DNA from: Setophaga petechia
Lineage: Eukaryota > Chordata > Aves > Passeriformes > Parulidae
DNA: 64,000 bases
Assembly (NCBI GenBank): GCA_024362935.1
Contig: JANCRA010000005.1
Coordinates: 22,714,235 to 22,778,234 of the forward strand
Reading direction: 5' to 3'
The notes beneath the pieces were generated by a model, which was given only the letters and a program-made list of their open reading frames with translations, was not told the DNA's origin and did not search any database. Positions 21,201 through 35,385 of the stretch are shown here, in pieces. Numbering within the stretch: position 1 is the first letter of the stretch; each line of letters begins with the position of its first letter. The position numbers were made by a program, and so were the translations under genes.

Positions 21201-24200
21201 AGCTCAACAGATGGCTGGATTTCAATATCTTTTGCAATGACTGGGACACCAAGTTCTCTTGGATCACTTTTTCCTTTTTCATTAACAGCAATCACCCTGA
21301 AACTGTACTCTTCTCCCATAGTTAAGCCTGTTACTGTTGCTTCCAGTGTTTTCACCTGTGTACATGCACTCCATTTTACACTTCCTTTAGTCTGCATTTC
21401 TACTATATAACCAGTAATTTTACTACCACCATCACTCTCTGGTTTTTCCCATTTAATTGATGCAGAATTGCGAGTCACATCAACAAGAATGACCTTTGAA
21501 GGTGGAGAAGGTGGTTCAGACACCTTAACTGGATCAGCAATTTCTGCTGGTAAACCAGCCCCATATTCATTTACAGCCAGAACACGGAAGTAATAACTAC
21601 ATCCTTCTTGTAGTTGAGTAATCTTGAAGGAATTCTTAGTACAGTTGCTTGTAACTGTGGCATATGCCTTTCTTGTGGATTCTCGCTTTTCAACTACGTA
21701 GTTGGTAATTTTAGCTCCTCCATCAATCAGTGGTGCTTCCCAGGCTAAAGTTACAAAATCTTTTTTCACTTCTCTGATTGTCAGGTTTAGAGGTGCACTA
21801 GGTGTATCAAGCACTCTGACATTAACAAAAGCGGATTTTTTGCCACTGTTGTTCTCTAAAGTAAGATTATATCTACCACTATCAAATCTATTGACATTGT
21901 CAATGACCAGCATTGTGTAGGAACTGGTGACTTCAATCTGAGCTCGCTCACTAATTGTTCCTTCAGCTTTCTCCCATTTAACTTCAGGTTCTGGTCTTCC
22001 TTTGATGGTCACAAACAGGCGTAAAGTGCCACTAGCACGTACAGTGACTACTTTTCTGAGATCTGCATCAAGTTCAATTTCAGGAGGTTCAGTCTTGTCC
22101 TCTGCCAAGACTGCACCAGGTATAGTCGCAGGTTCTCCTACTCCTTCTGAGTTGATGGCACAGATGCGGAAGTTATACTCCTGGTTCTCCTTCAGTTTTG
22201 TCACGGTGAACTGTTTTGCTTGTAGGCCTGTTGGTGGGGTACAGGTAGTCCATTCATCAGCAGCAGCTTCTTTTACTTCCACTACATATCCTTTAACAGG
22301 AGCGCCACCATCATAAATGGGCTTACTCCAGGCAAGGGAAACTGATGACCTAGAAGTATCTGTAACCTTTGGATTGGTAGGTGGACCTGGTGGATATAAT
22401 ACATCACAAGCACGATAGAAAATGGATGGCTCACTGGGTTCCCCTACTCCTGCAGCATTTTCAGCAGACACTCTAAACTCATAGAAATGCCCATCAGTTA
22501 GACCTGTTACTCTGAATCGCAAGTCTGTCAGCCTTTTCTTATTGCATTTGGTCCACCGGATACCATCCTTGTCTCGTTTTTCAAGTATGTAACCTTCAAT
22601 TTCAGCTCCTCCATTGTCTTCTGGGCGACCCCATGTTACCACCATAGAATCTTTTGTGATTGCTGAAACTTCAGGTGTTGAAGGAGGACCAGGGGGCTTG
22701 TATGGATTACGAGCCACAACTGGTTCAGATTCCAAGGGTTCTCCAACTCCATATTTATTCACTGCCATTACACGGAAAATGTATTCATTGCCAGGAAGGA
22801 GTCTGGTTACTTTGTGATTTAGAGCCTGCACATCTGTTGCTACTTGTGTCCATGAAAGCCTACTTGTCTCTCTCTTCTCAATGATATAATGTGAGATACT
22901 AGAACCACCGTCATGTGAAGGTGGAGACCATGACAAGTAGCATTTTTCTGCAGTGACACCTGTAATGTTCAAAGGTCCTTCTGGAGGTCCTGGTCTGTCA
23001 AGCACTTTCACAGTGATTGGTATAGATTTTGTGCCACCAACATTTTTGAGGTTAAGAGTATAGTGACCTCCATCTACTCTTATACAGTCTTTGACAGTGA
23101 GACTCGTTTTCTCAATGGTAGATTTAATTTCCATTCTTGCAGTTGTTTCTTCAAGGTCTTTACCATCTTTTGACCATGTAATGTCAGGAATAGGTTTGCC
23201 ATGGATGTCAGCTTCAAGAACAAAGGTTTCTCCAGCATGAACAACAATGACATCTCTGTATTTAGGATCCAATGAAGCTCCTGGTGCTTCAATTTCATCT
23301 CTGGCAGTAATAGGTCCTGTACTTTCAGATGGTTCACTCAAGCAACCTGCTGCATTTCTTGCAATTACTCTGAATTCATATCGTTGGTTTTCAACAAGAC
23401 CACTTACTGTAAATTCTGTTTCCAACACATTTGTAAAGCTGGCTTTCATCCAGCGACCATCTGGTAGTTCTTTCTTTTCTACAATATAACCAGTTATTTT
23501 GCTTCCACCATCATATTCTGGCTTTTTCCACTTCAGTGTGATATTACTTCTTGTAACAACAATGGCCTCTGGGCGGCCAGGTGGGTCACAAGGATCTCGG
23601 GCAACATAGAGTTCTGATACTTTGCTGACTTTGCCAATGCCAACAATGTTTTCAGCAGAAACTCTGAACTCATATTCAAGACCTTCTTCAAGGCCGTCTG
23701 TTTTATATTTGGTGTCCACAATAAGTGACTTGTTTTGTTTTGTCCAAAGAATGCTGTTCTTATCTTTACGCTCAAGATGGTAGCCAAGAATTTTGCTTCC
23801 TCCATCATTAACTGGTTCATGCCATTGTACAATCATGTGGTCCTTGGAAGATGCTGTAACAAATGGGGTTCCAGGTGGTCCAGGCACCTTGTAAGGGTAT
23901 TGCACAACAACTGATTTAGAAGCCAAAGGAGAGCTCTTCCCATATCTATTTTCAGCAGAAATCCTGAACTGGTATTCAGTACCTGTTTTAAGCTTTGTTG
24001 CTTTGATGGTTGTTCTTGCAACAGTTGCTGACACAATGTTCCATGTGGTAGTGCTTGTGTCACGCTTTTCTACTATATAGTTGCTTATCTGGCAGCCACC
24101 AGTATAATCAGGTGGCTCCCATGATAAAACAACAAAGTCTGCACTAATTTCATCAAAGCGGACGGGTCCTCGTGGTGGGCCAGGCTTTTCTAGTACAATT

Positions 24201-27200
24201 ATGCTCAGGTGCTCTGTTGCTGTACCTGCTGCATTTGTTGCTGTTACTGTATATTTGCCAAAGTCTTCCCTGTTGCTTTCTTTAATATGTAAAATAGTTG
24301 ATGTTGTCGTGTTCTCAATATTTAATCTGGTAGTCTGTTTCAGTGGCTGTTCATCTTTTGTCCAAGTAATAGTAGGTTTGGGTCTACCTATAAATGGTAC
24401 TTCTACCTTCAGATCTTCTCCAGCTTGTACACTGTATGTATTAAACATCAGTTTGAAACTTGGCTCAATAGTCAGGTCTTTAGCTATCACAGGAATTCCA
24501 AGTGCTCTGGGATCACTTTTGCCTTTTTCATTGTAGGCAATCACACGGAATTGATATTCCTGTCCTGGACTCAAACCAGACACCTCTGCATTACATGTTT
24601 TGGTCTCACTAACAACACTCCATTTTTCTGTTCCTTTAGGCAACATTTCAACAAGGTATCCCAAAATTCTGCTACCTCCATCATGTTCAGGTTTTTCCCA
24701 CGTAAGTGATGCACTTCTCTGAGTGACATCAGTGAGTGTTACTTTCCCAGGAGGCAGAGGTGGCTCTGAGGCTTTGATAGCATCCCTGGTTTCAACTGGA
24801 ACACCAATTCCATATTCATTTTCAGCCATAACTCTGAAGTAATAAATTGCTCCTTCTGTAAGATTTTCAACTTTAAAACTTGTCTTGGCACACTTAGCAC
24901 TTACATTTGCAAATGCCTTCCTGGTTGACTCACGCTTGTCTATTACATAGTTCTTTACCTTTGCACCACCATCAATAATTGGTGGCTCCCAAGATAATAC
25001 AGCAGAATCCTTCTTTATATCCTTTACCACTAAGTTTTGTGGTGGTCCCGGCGTGTCCAAGACTTTCACTGTAACAAATGCAGATTTAGAACCGCTGCTG
25101 TTCTCCAGTTTAAGAATATACTTTCCAGCATCATTTCTATCACAGTTGTCAATTGAAAGTTGTGTGTAGTTTATGCCTTTATCAATCTGAACTTTTTCTG
25201 AGAATTCACCTTCTTCTCGGGACCATGTGATGTCAGGTGTTGGTCGTCCCCTGAATGGTATGTGAATCCTAGCAGACCCACCAGCTCTAACCACTATCCC
25301 TTTCCTTAGCTCTGAATCAATATCAAGTTCTGGAGCTTCAAGTTTGTCTTCTGGTTTAATAGTACCAGGAACTGATGCAGCTTCTCCCACACCAATCTTG
25401 TTGAGAGCACACACTCGTAGTTTGTACTCTTGATGTTCAGTAAGCTTTTTGATCTCAAATCGAGTGGCACGTATGCCTGTCTGCGGAGTAACAAGCGACC
25501 ATTCATCTTCATCTGCTTTACAGATTTCAACAAGGTATCCCTGGATTTCACAACCACCATCATAAATAGGTTTACTCCAACCGAGTGTAACTGAACTTTT
25601 GGTGGTATCCACAACATGGGCATTTGTAGGTGGGCCAGGCTTGAACATCGGGTCACAAGCTTTGAAGTAGGGAGAAACCTGACTTGGTTCACCAACTCCA
25701 GCAGCATTTTCAGCAGAAACTCTGAATTCATATTCATGATCTTCTGTTAAACCTGTAACTCTTAATCGCAAATCTGTAATGCGGCGTTTATTGCATTTTA
25801 TCCATCTGATGCCTGCTCGGTCTCTCTTTTCTACAATGTAACCTACGATTTCACTACCTCCATCACTGTCTGGCCGGGTCCAGCACACAGTCATAGAATC
25901 CTTCGTGATATTGGTAATTTCCAAGGCCTTTGGTGGTCCAGGAACCACAAATGGATTTCTCATCATTACTGGCACAGATTCTAATGGCTCACCAACCCCA
26001 TATTTGTTAACTGCCATGATACGGAAGATATATTCATTTCCTTCCAAGAGTTTTGTTACTTTCAGCATTGTAGGTAAAACTTCTGAAGCAACCACAGTCC
26101 ATGCCAGGCGGCTAGTTTCTCTCTTCTCTACAATGTAATGAGAAATATCACTGCCACCATCATGAAGAGGAGGACCCCATGCCAGCGCACATTTTTCAGC
26201 TGTAACTCCTGTCACTTGGACTGGGCCCTCTGGAGGTCCTGGCCTGTCCAAGACTTTTACGTTTACTGTTACTGTCTTTGTTCCTGCAACATTAGAGGCT
26301 TCTAGAATGTACTGTCCACCATCAACTCTAATAGCATCTTTTACAATTATTAATGCACTGAAATCGGTGTTCTTTATTTCATATCTAGCAGTGTCCTCAA
26401 GCTCTTTATCTCCTTTGTACCACTTAATGGTTGGTAGTGGCTTTCCATGAACATCAGCCTCAAGTCTGAATGTCTCACCAGCATTTACAACAATAGTGTC
26501 TTTGTACTTCGGATCCATTGAAATTCGTGGAAGTTCAACTTCGTCCCTTGCTGTTATTGGTCCTGTACTGTCAGAAGGTTTACTTATTGCACCTGCAGCA
26601 TTCTTTGCAATTACTCTAAATTCATATCTTTGGTCTTCAGTAAGTCCTGTTACAGTGAACTGAGTTTCAATGATATTTGTGAAGCTTGCTTTCATCCAGC
26701 GACCATCTGGTAAGTCACGTTTCTCTACGATATAACCAGTAACCTTGCTTCCACCATCATATTCTGGTTTGGTCCACTGTAGAGTAATAGAGCTTCTTTT
26801 TATTATTATAGCTTCTGGGCAACCTGGAGGGTCACATGGATCACGAGCTACATAGCACTCGGAAACTTTACTTGTTCTGCCTACACCAACAATGTTTTCT
26901 GCAGAAACTCGAAACTCATACTCAATTCCTTCTTCAAGATTATTTGTCTTAAAACTTGTGTCCTGAATAATGGTTTTGTTTACTTTAGTCCATAGGATGC
27001 TGTTTTTCTCCTTTCTTTCAAGATGGTAACCCAACACTCTACTGCCACCATCATTTACTGGTTCGTGCCATTGTACAACCATGGAGTCTTTTGTAACTGT
27101 TGTCACAAATGGTGTGCCAGGAGGTCCTGGCTCCTTGTAGGGATACTGTGCTACAACCGGTGCAGATTCCAATGCAAAACTCTGCCCATACCTGTTCTCA

Positions 27201-30200
27201 GCAAATATTCTGAACTGGTATTCTGAACCAGTTTTCAGTTTAGTCACCTTCAGGGTAGTTCTTGCAACAGTAGCTGAAACTGTTTCCCATACAGTGGTCG
27301 TTGTGTCTCTCTTGTGCACAATGTAGTTGGTGATTTGGCAGCCACCTGTGTACACTGGGGGATTCCATGACAGGGTAATACTTTCTGCACTTATTTCATC
27401 AAACTTCACAGGTCCAACTGGCGGGTCAGGTTTGTCTAGAGTAATAATTTCAACAGAGGCAGACTTTTGCCCAACAACATTAGCCACAGTGATTTCATAA
27501 GTGCCACTGTCTTCTTTGGTAGTTTCCTTAAGATTCAATACAGTGAGGTCAGTTGAATCGCTAACATTAACTCTTGTTGTCTGCTTCAATGGCTGGCCAT
27601 CTTTAACCCAGGTAACAGTTGGCTTAGGTCGACCTGCAATTGGTACTTCTACTTTTAGGTCCTGTCCCACCTGAACACTGTAACTGTGGAAAGCAGGTCT
27701 TACATCAGGTTCAATCACCAGGTCTTTGGCAACGATTGGAACTGCAAGTGCACGAGGATCACTCTTACCCTTTTCATTTACAGCCATTACTCTAAAAAGA
27801 TATTCTTCCCCTTGAGTTAGATTAGTAACAACTGCTTCAAGTGTTTTAACACGAGCACACTCTGACCACTTCTCACTACCCTTTGCTTGCATTTCAACAA
27901 TATATTGTATAATTTTGCTACCACCATCATGTTCAGGTTTTGCCCAGCTTAGTGAGACACTGTTTCTTGTGACATCATCCACTGTTATTTTCCCAGGAGG
28001 CTGTGGAACTTCAGCAACTTTAATTGGGTCACTGGTTTCTGCAGGGAGGCCAATTCCATATTCATTCTCAGCAGAGATTCTGAAGAAGTAATAGCAGCCT
28101 TCCTGAAGTTGATCTACTTTCCATGAAGTCTTGTGGCAGTTTGTTACAACAGCTGCATATGCCTTTCTTGTTGCTTCACGCTTTTCAATGATGAAATTCT
28201 TTATTTTTGCTCCACCATCCAAGAGAGGAGGCTCCCATGAAAGTGAAACAGAGTCTTTAGTGATCTCTCTGATTTTTAAATTAACAGGTGCACTTGGGGT
28301 ATCCAGTACTCTTACACTGACAAATGCGGACTTTGTTCCACTGCTGTTTTCCAAGGTCAGAGTATATTTTCCGCTATCAAATCTGTTCACATTATCTAGA
28401 ACAAGGGAAGTAAAGCTACTAGTGGTATCAATAATAGCTGCTTCTCTGATGTCACCTTCCACTTTACCCCATTTTACTTCAGGTGTTGGACGACCTCTGA
28501 TGGGAACAAACAGTCTTAAGGAACCTCCTGCTCTCACATTTACAATCTTCCTTAATTCCATGTCAAGGTCAAGGTCTGGTGCCTCCATCTTCTCTTCTAC
28601 AATAACAGAACCAGGAACATCTGCATGCTCTCCAACTCCTGCTTTATTAACTGCACATATGCGGAATTTGTATTCGTGTTTTTCCACTAATTTTTCTACT
28701 TCCATGTGAGTATTCTTAATTCCAGTTGGAGGGGTACAAATTGACCATTCACCATCACTTACATCACATTTTTCCACAATGTATCCCTGAATTTCAGAGC
28801 CACCGTCATATATAGGTTTACCCCATGAAAGGAAAACTGAAGATCTTGTGACATCTGTTACTTTAGGATTATTGGGTGGACCTGGCTTGTAAATAGGATC
28901 ACATGCTTTGTAGTAAGTAGAAGGTGGACTTGGTTCACTAAGACCAGCAGCATTTTCAGCTGAAACTCTGTACTCATAATCATGATTTTCTATAAGACCA
29001 GTCACTCTGTATCGCAGCTCACTTATCAAGCGTTTGTTACATCTTGTCCAGCGAATGCCTTCCTTATCTCGTTTTTCAAGGACATAGCCAAGGATTTCAC
29101 TGCCACCATCTGAGGCTGGTCTTTCCCATACAACTATCATAGAATCCTTGGTAACTGCTGTGACTTCTGGAGCCTTTGGAGGAAGTGGCACAACAAATGG
29201 GTTCTTTGCGACTACTGGGTCAGACTCAAGAGGTTCACCAACACCATATTTATTTACCGCCATGATGCGGAAAACATACTCATTTCCTTCTAGAAGTTTT
29301 GTAACTTTGCAGTTCAGGGTTTGCACATTTGAGTCAACAATAGTCCACACCAAGCGACTGGTTTCCCTTTTTTCTACAACGTAGTGTGAAATATCACTAC
29401 CACCATCTTGTAGTGGAGGTTTCCATGACAGTGTGCATTTTTCAGCTGTAACACCTGTAAACTCAACAGGTCCTTCTGGAGGTCCAGGTCTATCAAGAAC
29501 TTTGACATTAACAGGAACCTTCTTTTCACCTGCAACATTCTTTGCCAGTAGTATATACTGCCCACTGTCAACTCTAGTGGCTTCCTTCACACTGAGGCTT
29601 GTTGCAAAATCAGTAGTTTTTATTTCCATATGAGCAGTGCTTGTCAGCTCACGATCACCTTTTAACCACTGAATGGAAGGTATTGGTTTTCCATGAACAT
29701 CAGCATCAAGCTTGAATGACTCACCAGCATGCACTACAATAGTGTCTCTGAATTTTGGATCCATACTTATTTGAGGTGGTTCTACCTCATCTCTTGCTGT
29801 AATTGCCCCTGAGCTCTCAGACGGTTCACTGAAAACACCTGCAGCATTTCGTGCTATAACACGAAACTCGTATCTCTGGTTTTCGACTAGACCAGTTACT
29901 TCAAACTGAGTATCAATGACATTTGTAAAGCTTGCTTTCATCCAACGGCCGTCAGGTAATTCCTTCTTTTCAACAACATAACCTGTGATTTTACTTCCAC
30001 CATCATATATAGGTTTCTTCCACTGGAGTGTTACTGAGCTTCTTGTGACAATTACAGCTTCTGGACGACCTGGAGGGTCACATGGGTCACGTGCAGTATA
30101 GCATTCAGATGCCCTACTTGCCTTTCCAATTCCCACTATGTTTTCTGCAGAGACTCTGAATTCATATTCAAGACCTTCCTCAAGGCCAGTTGTCTTAAAT

Positions 30201-33200
30201 TTGGTATCTGGAAGAGGTGTTTTATTCAGTTTAGCCCACAGAATGCTGTTTCTTTCTTTGCGCTCCAAGTGATAACCAATGATCCTGCTACCGCCATCGT
30301 TGACTGGTTCGTGCCATTGTACCACCATGCTGTCTTTTGTGATATTTGTTACAAAAGGTGTTCCAGGTGGACCAGGAACTTTAAATGGGTATTGGGCTAC
30401 TATTGACTCTGAGGTGAGATATGTACTCTTCCCATATCTGTTCTCAGCAGCAATTCTGAACTGATATTCACAGCCAGTCTTTAAACGACATGCTTTTATA
30501 GTTGTTCTAGCAACAGTAGCTGACACAATATGCCAAGTTGTGGTGGAAGTGTCTCTTCTTTCTACAATATAATTATTGATAGAGCTACCACCATCATACT
30601 TGGGTGGTTCCCAGGAAATGGTAATACTATCTGCTGTGACTTCATCTACTTTTACTGGTCCAGTTGGAGGTCCTGGTTTGTCAAGGACAACAATATTTAG
30701 TGTCTCAGTTGCTTCACCAGCAGAGTTTGTAAGTTTAACTAAATATGATCCCACATCTTCTCTGCATGCTTCTTTTATTGTTAACACTGTGTTGTTTTCT
30801 GAGCTTTCTGCATTTACTCTTGTAGTCTGCTTCAATGCCACATTGTCTTTATGCCAAGACACTGCTGGTTTGGGTCGACCAACAAAAGGAACATCAACCT
30901 TTAAATCCTCTCCTGCTAGAACACTGAAAGTGGTAAACAGTAGTTTGAAAGCTGGGGGGATCACAAGATCTTTTGCAACCACTGGTATACCCAGCTGGCG
31001 AGGATCACTGATACCTTTCTCATTCTGAGCTGAAACACGGAAGGTGTATTCTTCACCTTGGATCAGTCCTGTGATGGTGGCTTCAGTAACTTTTACGGTA
31101 GCACAGGTTGACCACTTTTCACTGCCTTTGCTTTGCATTTCTACAATATAGCCCAGAATTCTGCTACCACCATCGTGTTCGGGTTTTTCCCAAGATAAGG
31201 TTACACTATTTCTTGTCACATCCAACAAAGTTATTTTCCCTGGTGGAAGTGGTCTTTCTGACACTTTTATGGATTCTGAAGTTTCAACTGGAAGGCCTAT
31301 TCCATACTCATTTTCAGCAAGGACTCTGAAGTAGTAGTTGCAGCCTTCTTGCAGTGAATCAACTTTCCAGCTGGTCTTGTGACAATTGGCATTAACAGTT
31401 GAATAAGCTTTTCTTGTTGATTCGCGCTTTTCAACTATGTAATTTTTTATTTTAGAGCCACCATCTATGAGAGGAGGCTCCCATGTGAGTGTAACTGAAG
31501 ATTTTGTAACCTCCTTTATTTTCAAATCTTGAGGTGCCCCTGGAGTATCAAGAACTCTGACATTCACAAAAGCTGTTTTACTACCTGAGCTGTTTTCAAT
31601 TGTCAATATGTATTTGCCACTATCAAATCTATTTACATTTTCAACAATAAGTAGAGTATAAGAGCTTGTTGATTCAATGCTTGCTCTATCCAAAGATTCC
31701 CCATGTTCTCTTGTCCATTTAACTTCAGGTGCTGGTCTTCCTTTAATTGGGACAAAGAGTCTCAGAGTACAGCAAGCTCTAATAGTTACAACTTTACGTA
31801 GCTCTGCGTCAAGTTCAATCTCTGGAGGTAGCATTCTTTCTTCAGCTTTTGGAGTGCCAGGAACAAGAGCAGGTTCCCCAAGACCTTCAGAGTTCATAGC
31901 ATATATCCGTATTTTATACTCTTGGTTTTCTTTCAAGTCAGTGATGGTAAAAGAAGTGGCCTTTAGACCCACTGGTGGAGTTACAATCTTCCACTCATCT
32001 TCTTCAGGTAGAGCAATCTCAACCATGTAACCTGTGATCTCTGAACCACCATCATATATTGGTTTGTTCCATGCTATTGTAATAGAAGACTTGCTGCTAT
32101 CCAAAACACGAGGATTACCTGGGGGACCAGGCTTAAACACAGTATCACAGGCTTTATAGAATGGACTGGTTGGGCTTGGCTCACTGACACCAGCAGCATT
32201 TTCTGCCATGACTCTATATTCATACTCATGGCCTTCTGTCAGTCCAGACACTTTAAAACGTAAGTCAGTAACAACCCTTTTGTTACATTTCACCCACCGT
32301 AGACCAGTCTTGTCCCGACGTTCCACAATATAGTTAGTTATTGGGCTCCCACCATCAGAATCAGGATGGCCCCAACAGACAACCATAGAATCCTTTGTAA
32401 TTGCTGTAACTTCAGGTGTTTTAGGTGGATCAGGTGGAACATATGGATTTACTGCAAGAATGGGCTCTGATTCCAGAGGCTCACCGACTCCGTATTTGTT
32501 AACAGCCATAACTCGGAACACGTACTCATTGCCCTTCAACAGTTTAGTAACCTTCAGTTTAGTCACTGGAACTTCTGCGCCTACAGATGTCCATGCCAAT
32601 CTACTTGTTTCACGTTTTTCAACCACATAATGGTCAATCTTTGCTCCTCCATCATCCAGTGGGGGTAGCCACGACAGCACACATTTTTCTGCAGTGACTT
32701 CAGACACAGCCAAAGGCCCTTCTGGGGGACCAGGTCTATCAAGAACTTTAACATTGAAGATATGCTTGGCAAAGCCACCAGGGTTTGTTGCAGTAAGTGT
32801 GTAAGCACCACCATCTCTTCTTGAGGAATCTTTGTTGGTGAGAATGGTAGAGAAATCTGCTATTTTTATTTCTAATTTTGCTGTGTCCTCAAGTTCTTTT
32901 TCTCCCTTTGTCCATGTCATAGTTGGTGGAGGGCGACCTGAAACATCAGCCTCAAGTCTGAAAACTTCACCTGCTTTCAGCACTATGGTGTCCTTGTATT
33001 TAGCATCCACCTTTATCCTTGGTGCTTCGATGTCATCTCTACAGGTGATTGCATCTGATGGCTCTGAGGGCTGACTAACAGCTCCACCAGCATTCCTAGC
33101 AATGACACGGAATTCATAGGCAGCATCTTCTGTCAAACCACTTACAGTGAATTCAGTCTCTAGTATATTGCTGAAATTAGCCTTCAGCCAACGGCCATTA

Positions 33201-35385
33201 GGAAGGTCTCTTTTTTCAACAGTGTAGCCAGTTATCTTAAAACCTCCATTATATTCTGGTTTAGTCCACTTCAGTGTAACTGCGTGTCTTGTAATGTTCA
33301 GAGGTATCGGCTTACCAGGTGGATCTATTGGGTCCAGGGCAAACACAGGCTCAGACGGCTTGCTTGGCTTACTCTTCCCAGCCAAGTTTTCTGCTATAAC
33401 ACGGAATTCATACGCAATGCCATCGGTAAGTCCAGATGATTTAAAGATATTTCCTGACACCATCATTTTACTTACAGTCTGCCAAACAATGCTGTTTCGC
33501 TCTTTTCTTTCAATGTGATATCCTAGTATTGGGCTTCCACCATCACTAACTGGCTCATTCCAGCTAATGGTCATGGTTTCTTTGGTGACTGCAATCACCT
33601 GAGGAGTGCCAGGAGGCCCAGGTACCTTAAATGGATAGCTGGCAACTACAGACTCTGAAGTAATGGCTGGACCAACTCCATATCTGTTTTGAGCTTTAAC
33701 ACGGAACTGATATTCAACTCCAGTAGTGAGACGAATGGCTTTAAATGTAGTGCGTATCACAGTAGTTGCCAGTTCAGTCCACGTGGTACTGTCAGTCTGA
33801 CGCATTTCTACAACATAGTTACTTATTGGTACACCACCATCATTCAAAGGAGGCTCCCACGAGAATGTTAGGAAATCACATGAAATTTCTTCAAATTTGA
33901 TTGGTCCAGTAGGCGGTCCAGGTATGTCATGAACTTGAACTGTGATCACTTCACTAACTTCTCCAACAATATTTTTAGCTGACAGTGGATATTGACCACT
34001 ATCACTTCGAATGCATTCATTGATGGTCAGGATGGTTGCAGTTGCTGTATTTTCATAATTTACCCTTTGTGTTTGCTTAAGTATTTGGTCTTCTTTCTTC
34101 CAAGTCACAGTAGGCCTTGGACGACCAAGTACAGGGATTTCAATCTTGATATTGTCACCAGCTTTGGCAATGACTGTTTTCTGGTAAATAGCACGGAGGT
34201 CAAACTCGGGTAGCATTGTTTGCTCCTTGATAATAACTGGTCTGCTTTCCCTTGGGGCACTTCTTCCAGCACTGTTAACTGCCATAACCTGGAAAGTATA
34301 CTCTTCATTTTCAGTTAGATTCTTTACTACACAGTCCAGCGTTTTTACAGTGGTGATGTGTGCCCACTGGTTGGTTCCTTTTCTCTGTGCTTCAATTACA
34401 TACCCAGTAATCTTGCTGCCACCATCGTGTTCTGGTTTTGGCCAAGCTAGGCTAACTGAATTCCGTGTTACATCCATAATATTAAGGCTCTCAGGTGGGG
34501 ATGGGGCCTCGGAAGCTTTTACTGGTTCTGTAGTTTCAGCTGGTTCACCAATACCATACTCATTTTCAGCCAGTACTCTGAAATAGTATTCACACCCCTC
34601 AGCCAAATTAGGAACCTTGAAGGAACACTTCTGGCAGTTGGTTGTGACTGTTGAATATGCCTTCCGAGTTGATTCGCGTTTCTCAACAATATAGTTGGTT
34701 ATACGTGAACCTCCATCTACCAGAGGCATATCCCATTGGAGGGTGATGCTGTCTTTGGTTATTTCTCTAGGCTTAAGGTTTATTGGTGGACCTGGTGTAT
34801 CCAAGACTTTTACATTTACAAAGCCAGTCTTCTTACCAGCAGCATTTTCAAGAGTCATTACATATTTTCCTGCATCATATCTGGTGCACTCTGTGACAAT
34901 CAAGAGTGTAAAAGAGTCGGTATTTTCAATACTGGCACGTCCTTTGAGTGAAACATCATCTTTTGTCCATGTAACTTCTGGAGCTGGACGTCCTTTAATT
35001 GGTACAAAAATCCTAATAGTGCATCCAGCTCTAACAACAAGTGTTCTTCTTAGCTCAGCATCCAGTTCAAAGTCAGGAATCTCTTCTCGGTCAACGATTT
35101 CCACACTTGGAATTATTGCTGCTTCACCGACACCTGCAGCATTCATCGCAGAGATTCTGAAATTATACTTGGCCCCAGTCTGCAGAGGAGCTACAACAAA
35201 CTGAGTGATTCTTAAAGCAGTCCCTATTGTGTCTTTCACCCATTCATCTTCTCCTTCTTTTTGATGCTCTACTATATAGCCAGTGATTTCAAGACCACCA
35301 TCATAGTGAGGCTTGTTCCAGGCTAAAGATGCACTTGTCTTTGTGGTATCAGTCACTCTTGGATTTGAAGGTGGACCTGGTGGGT
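18280..35385 (-). CDS. TTN: Titin giant exon: 58 domains A64-A121
   Basis: One uninterrupted coding exon of 17,106 bases, 5,702 codons. Acceptor ttttcag/ACCCACC at 35,386-35,387; donor ATAACAG/gtatgt at 18,278-18,279. It holds 42 FN3 and 16 Ig domains, from FN3 A64 (DPPGPPSNPRVTDTTKTS) to FN3 A121 (DTPGPPSNIATKDVTKES). This covers the last FN3 of the second Ig group of C2, the end of C2, all of C3-C6 and most of C7. The eighth domain (IDPPGKPIPLNITRHA, RDLPNGRWLKANFSNILE) matches the structurally known A71. FN3 domains here are thought to bind myosin, and the first Ig of each repeat MyBP-C. I find no frameshift or stop. The length equals the value I recall for the largest human TTN exon. Confidence 0.98.
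21230..24478 (-). repeat. TTN: C-zone super-repeat C6 (A101-A111)
   Basis: 3,249 bases, 1,083 residues; starts DLTIEPSFKLMFNTYS. Confidence 0.95.
24479..27724 (-). repeat. TTN: C-zone super-repeat C5 (A90-A100)
   Basis: 3,246 bases, the same length as C4; starts DLVIEPDVRPAFHSYS. Confidence 0.95.
27725..30970 (-). repeat. TTN: C-zone super-repeat C4 (A79-A89)
   Basis: 3,246 bases, 1,082 residues; starts DLVIPPAFKLLFTTFS. Order Ig-F-F-F-Ig-F-F-F-Ig-F-F. Confidence 0.95.
30971..34225 (-). repeat. TTN: C-zone super-repeat C3 (A68-A78)
   Basis: 3,255 bases, 1,085 residues, wholly in the giant exon. It starts at Ig A68 (EQTMLPEFDLRAIYQ) and includes A71 and the A77-A78 FN3 pair, both of known structure in the human protein. 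Confidence 0.95.

Larger units (their letters stand above)
17660..21229 (-). repeat. TTN: C-zone super-repeat C7 (A112-A122)
   Basis: Starts DIEIQPSVELLFNTFT. Ten domains are in the giant exon; the eleventh, A122, is in the next exon. Confidence 0.93.

Noticed and set aside
28131..28709. 192-codon open frame on the plus strand
   Set aside because: It lies wholly opposite titin coding sequence and has no recognisable domain; long antisense frames are a by-product of the repeated FN3/Ig codon pattern. The same holds for the plus-strand frames at 34,695-35,204, 35,991-36,497, 10,063-10,551 and 30,576-31,028.
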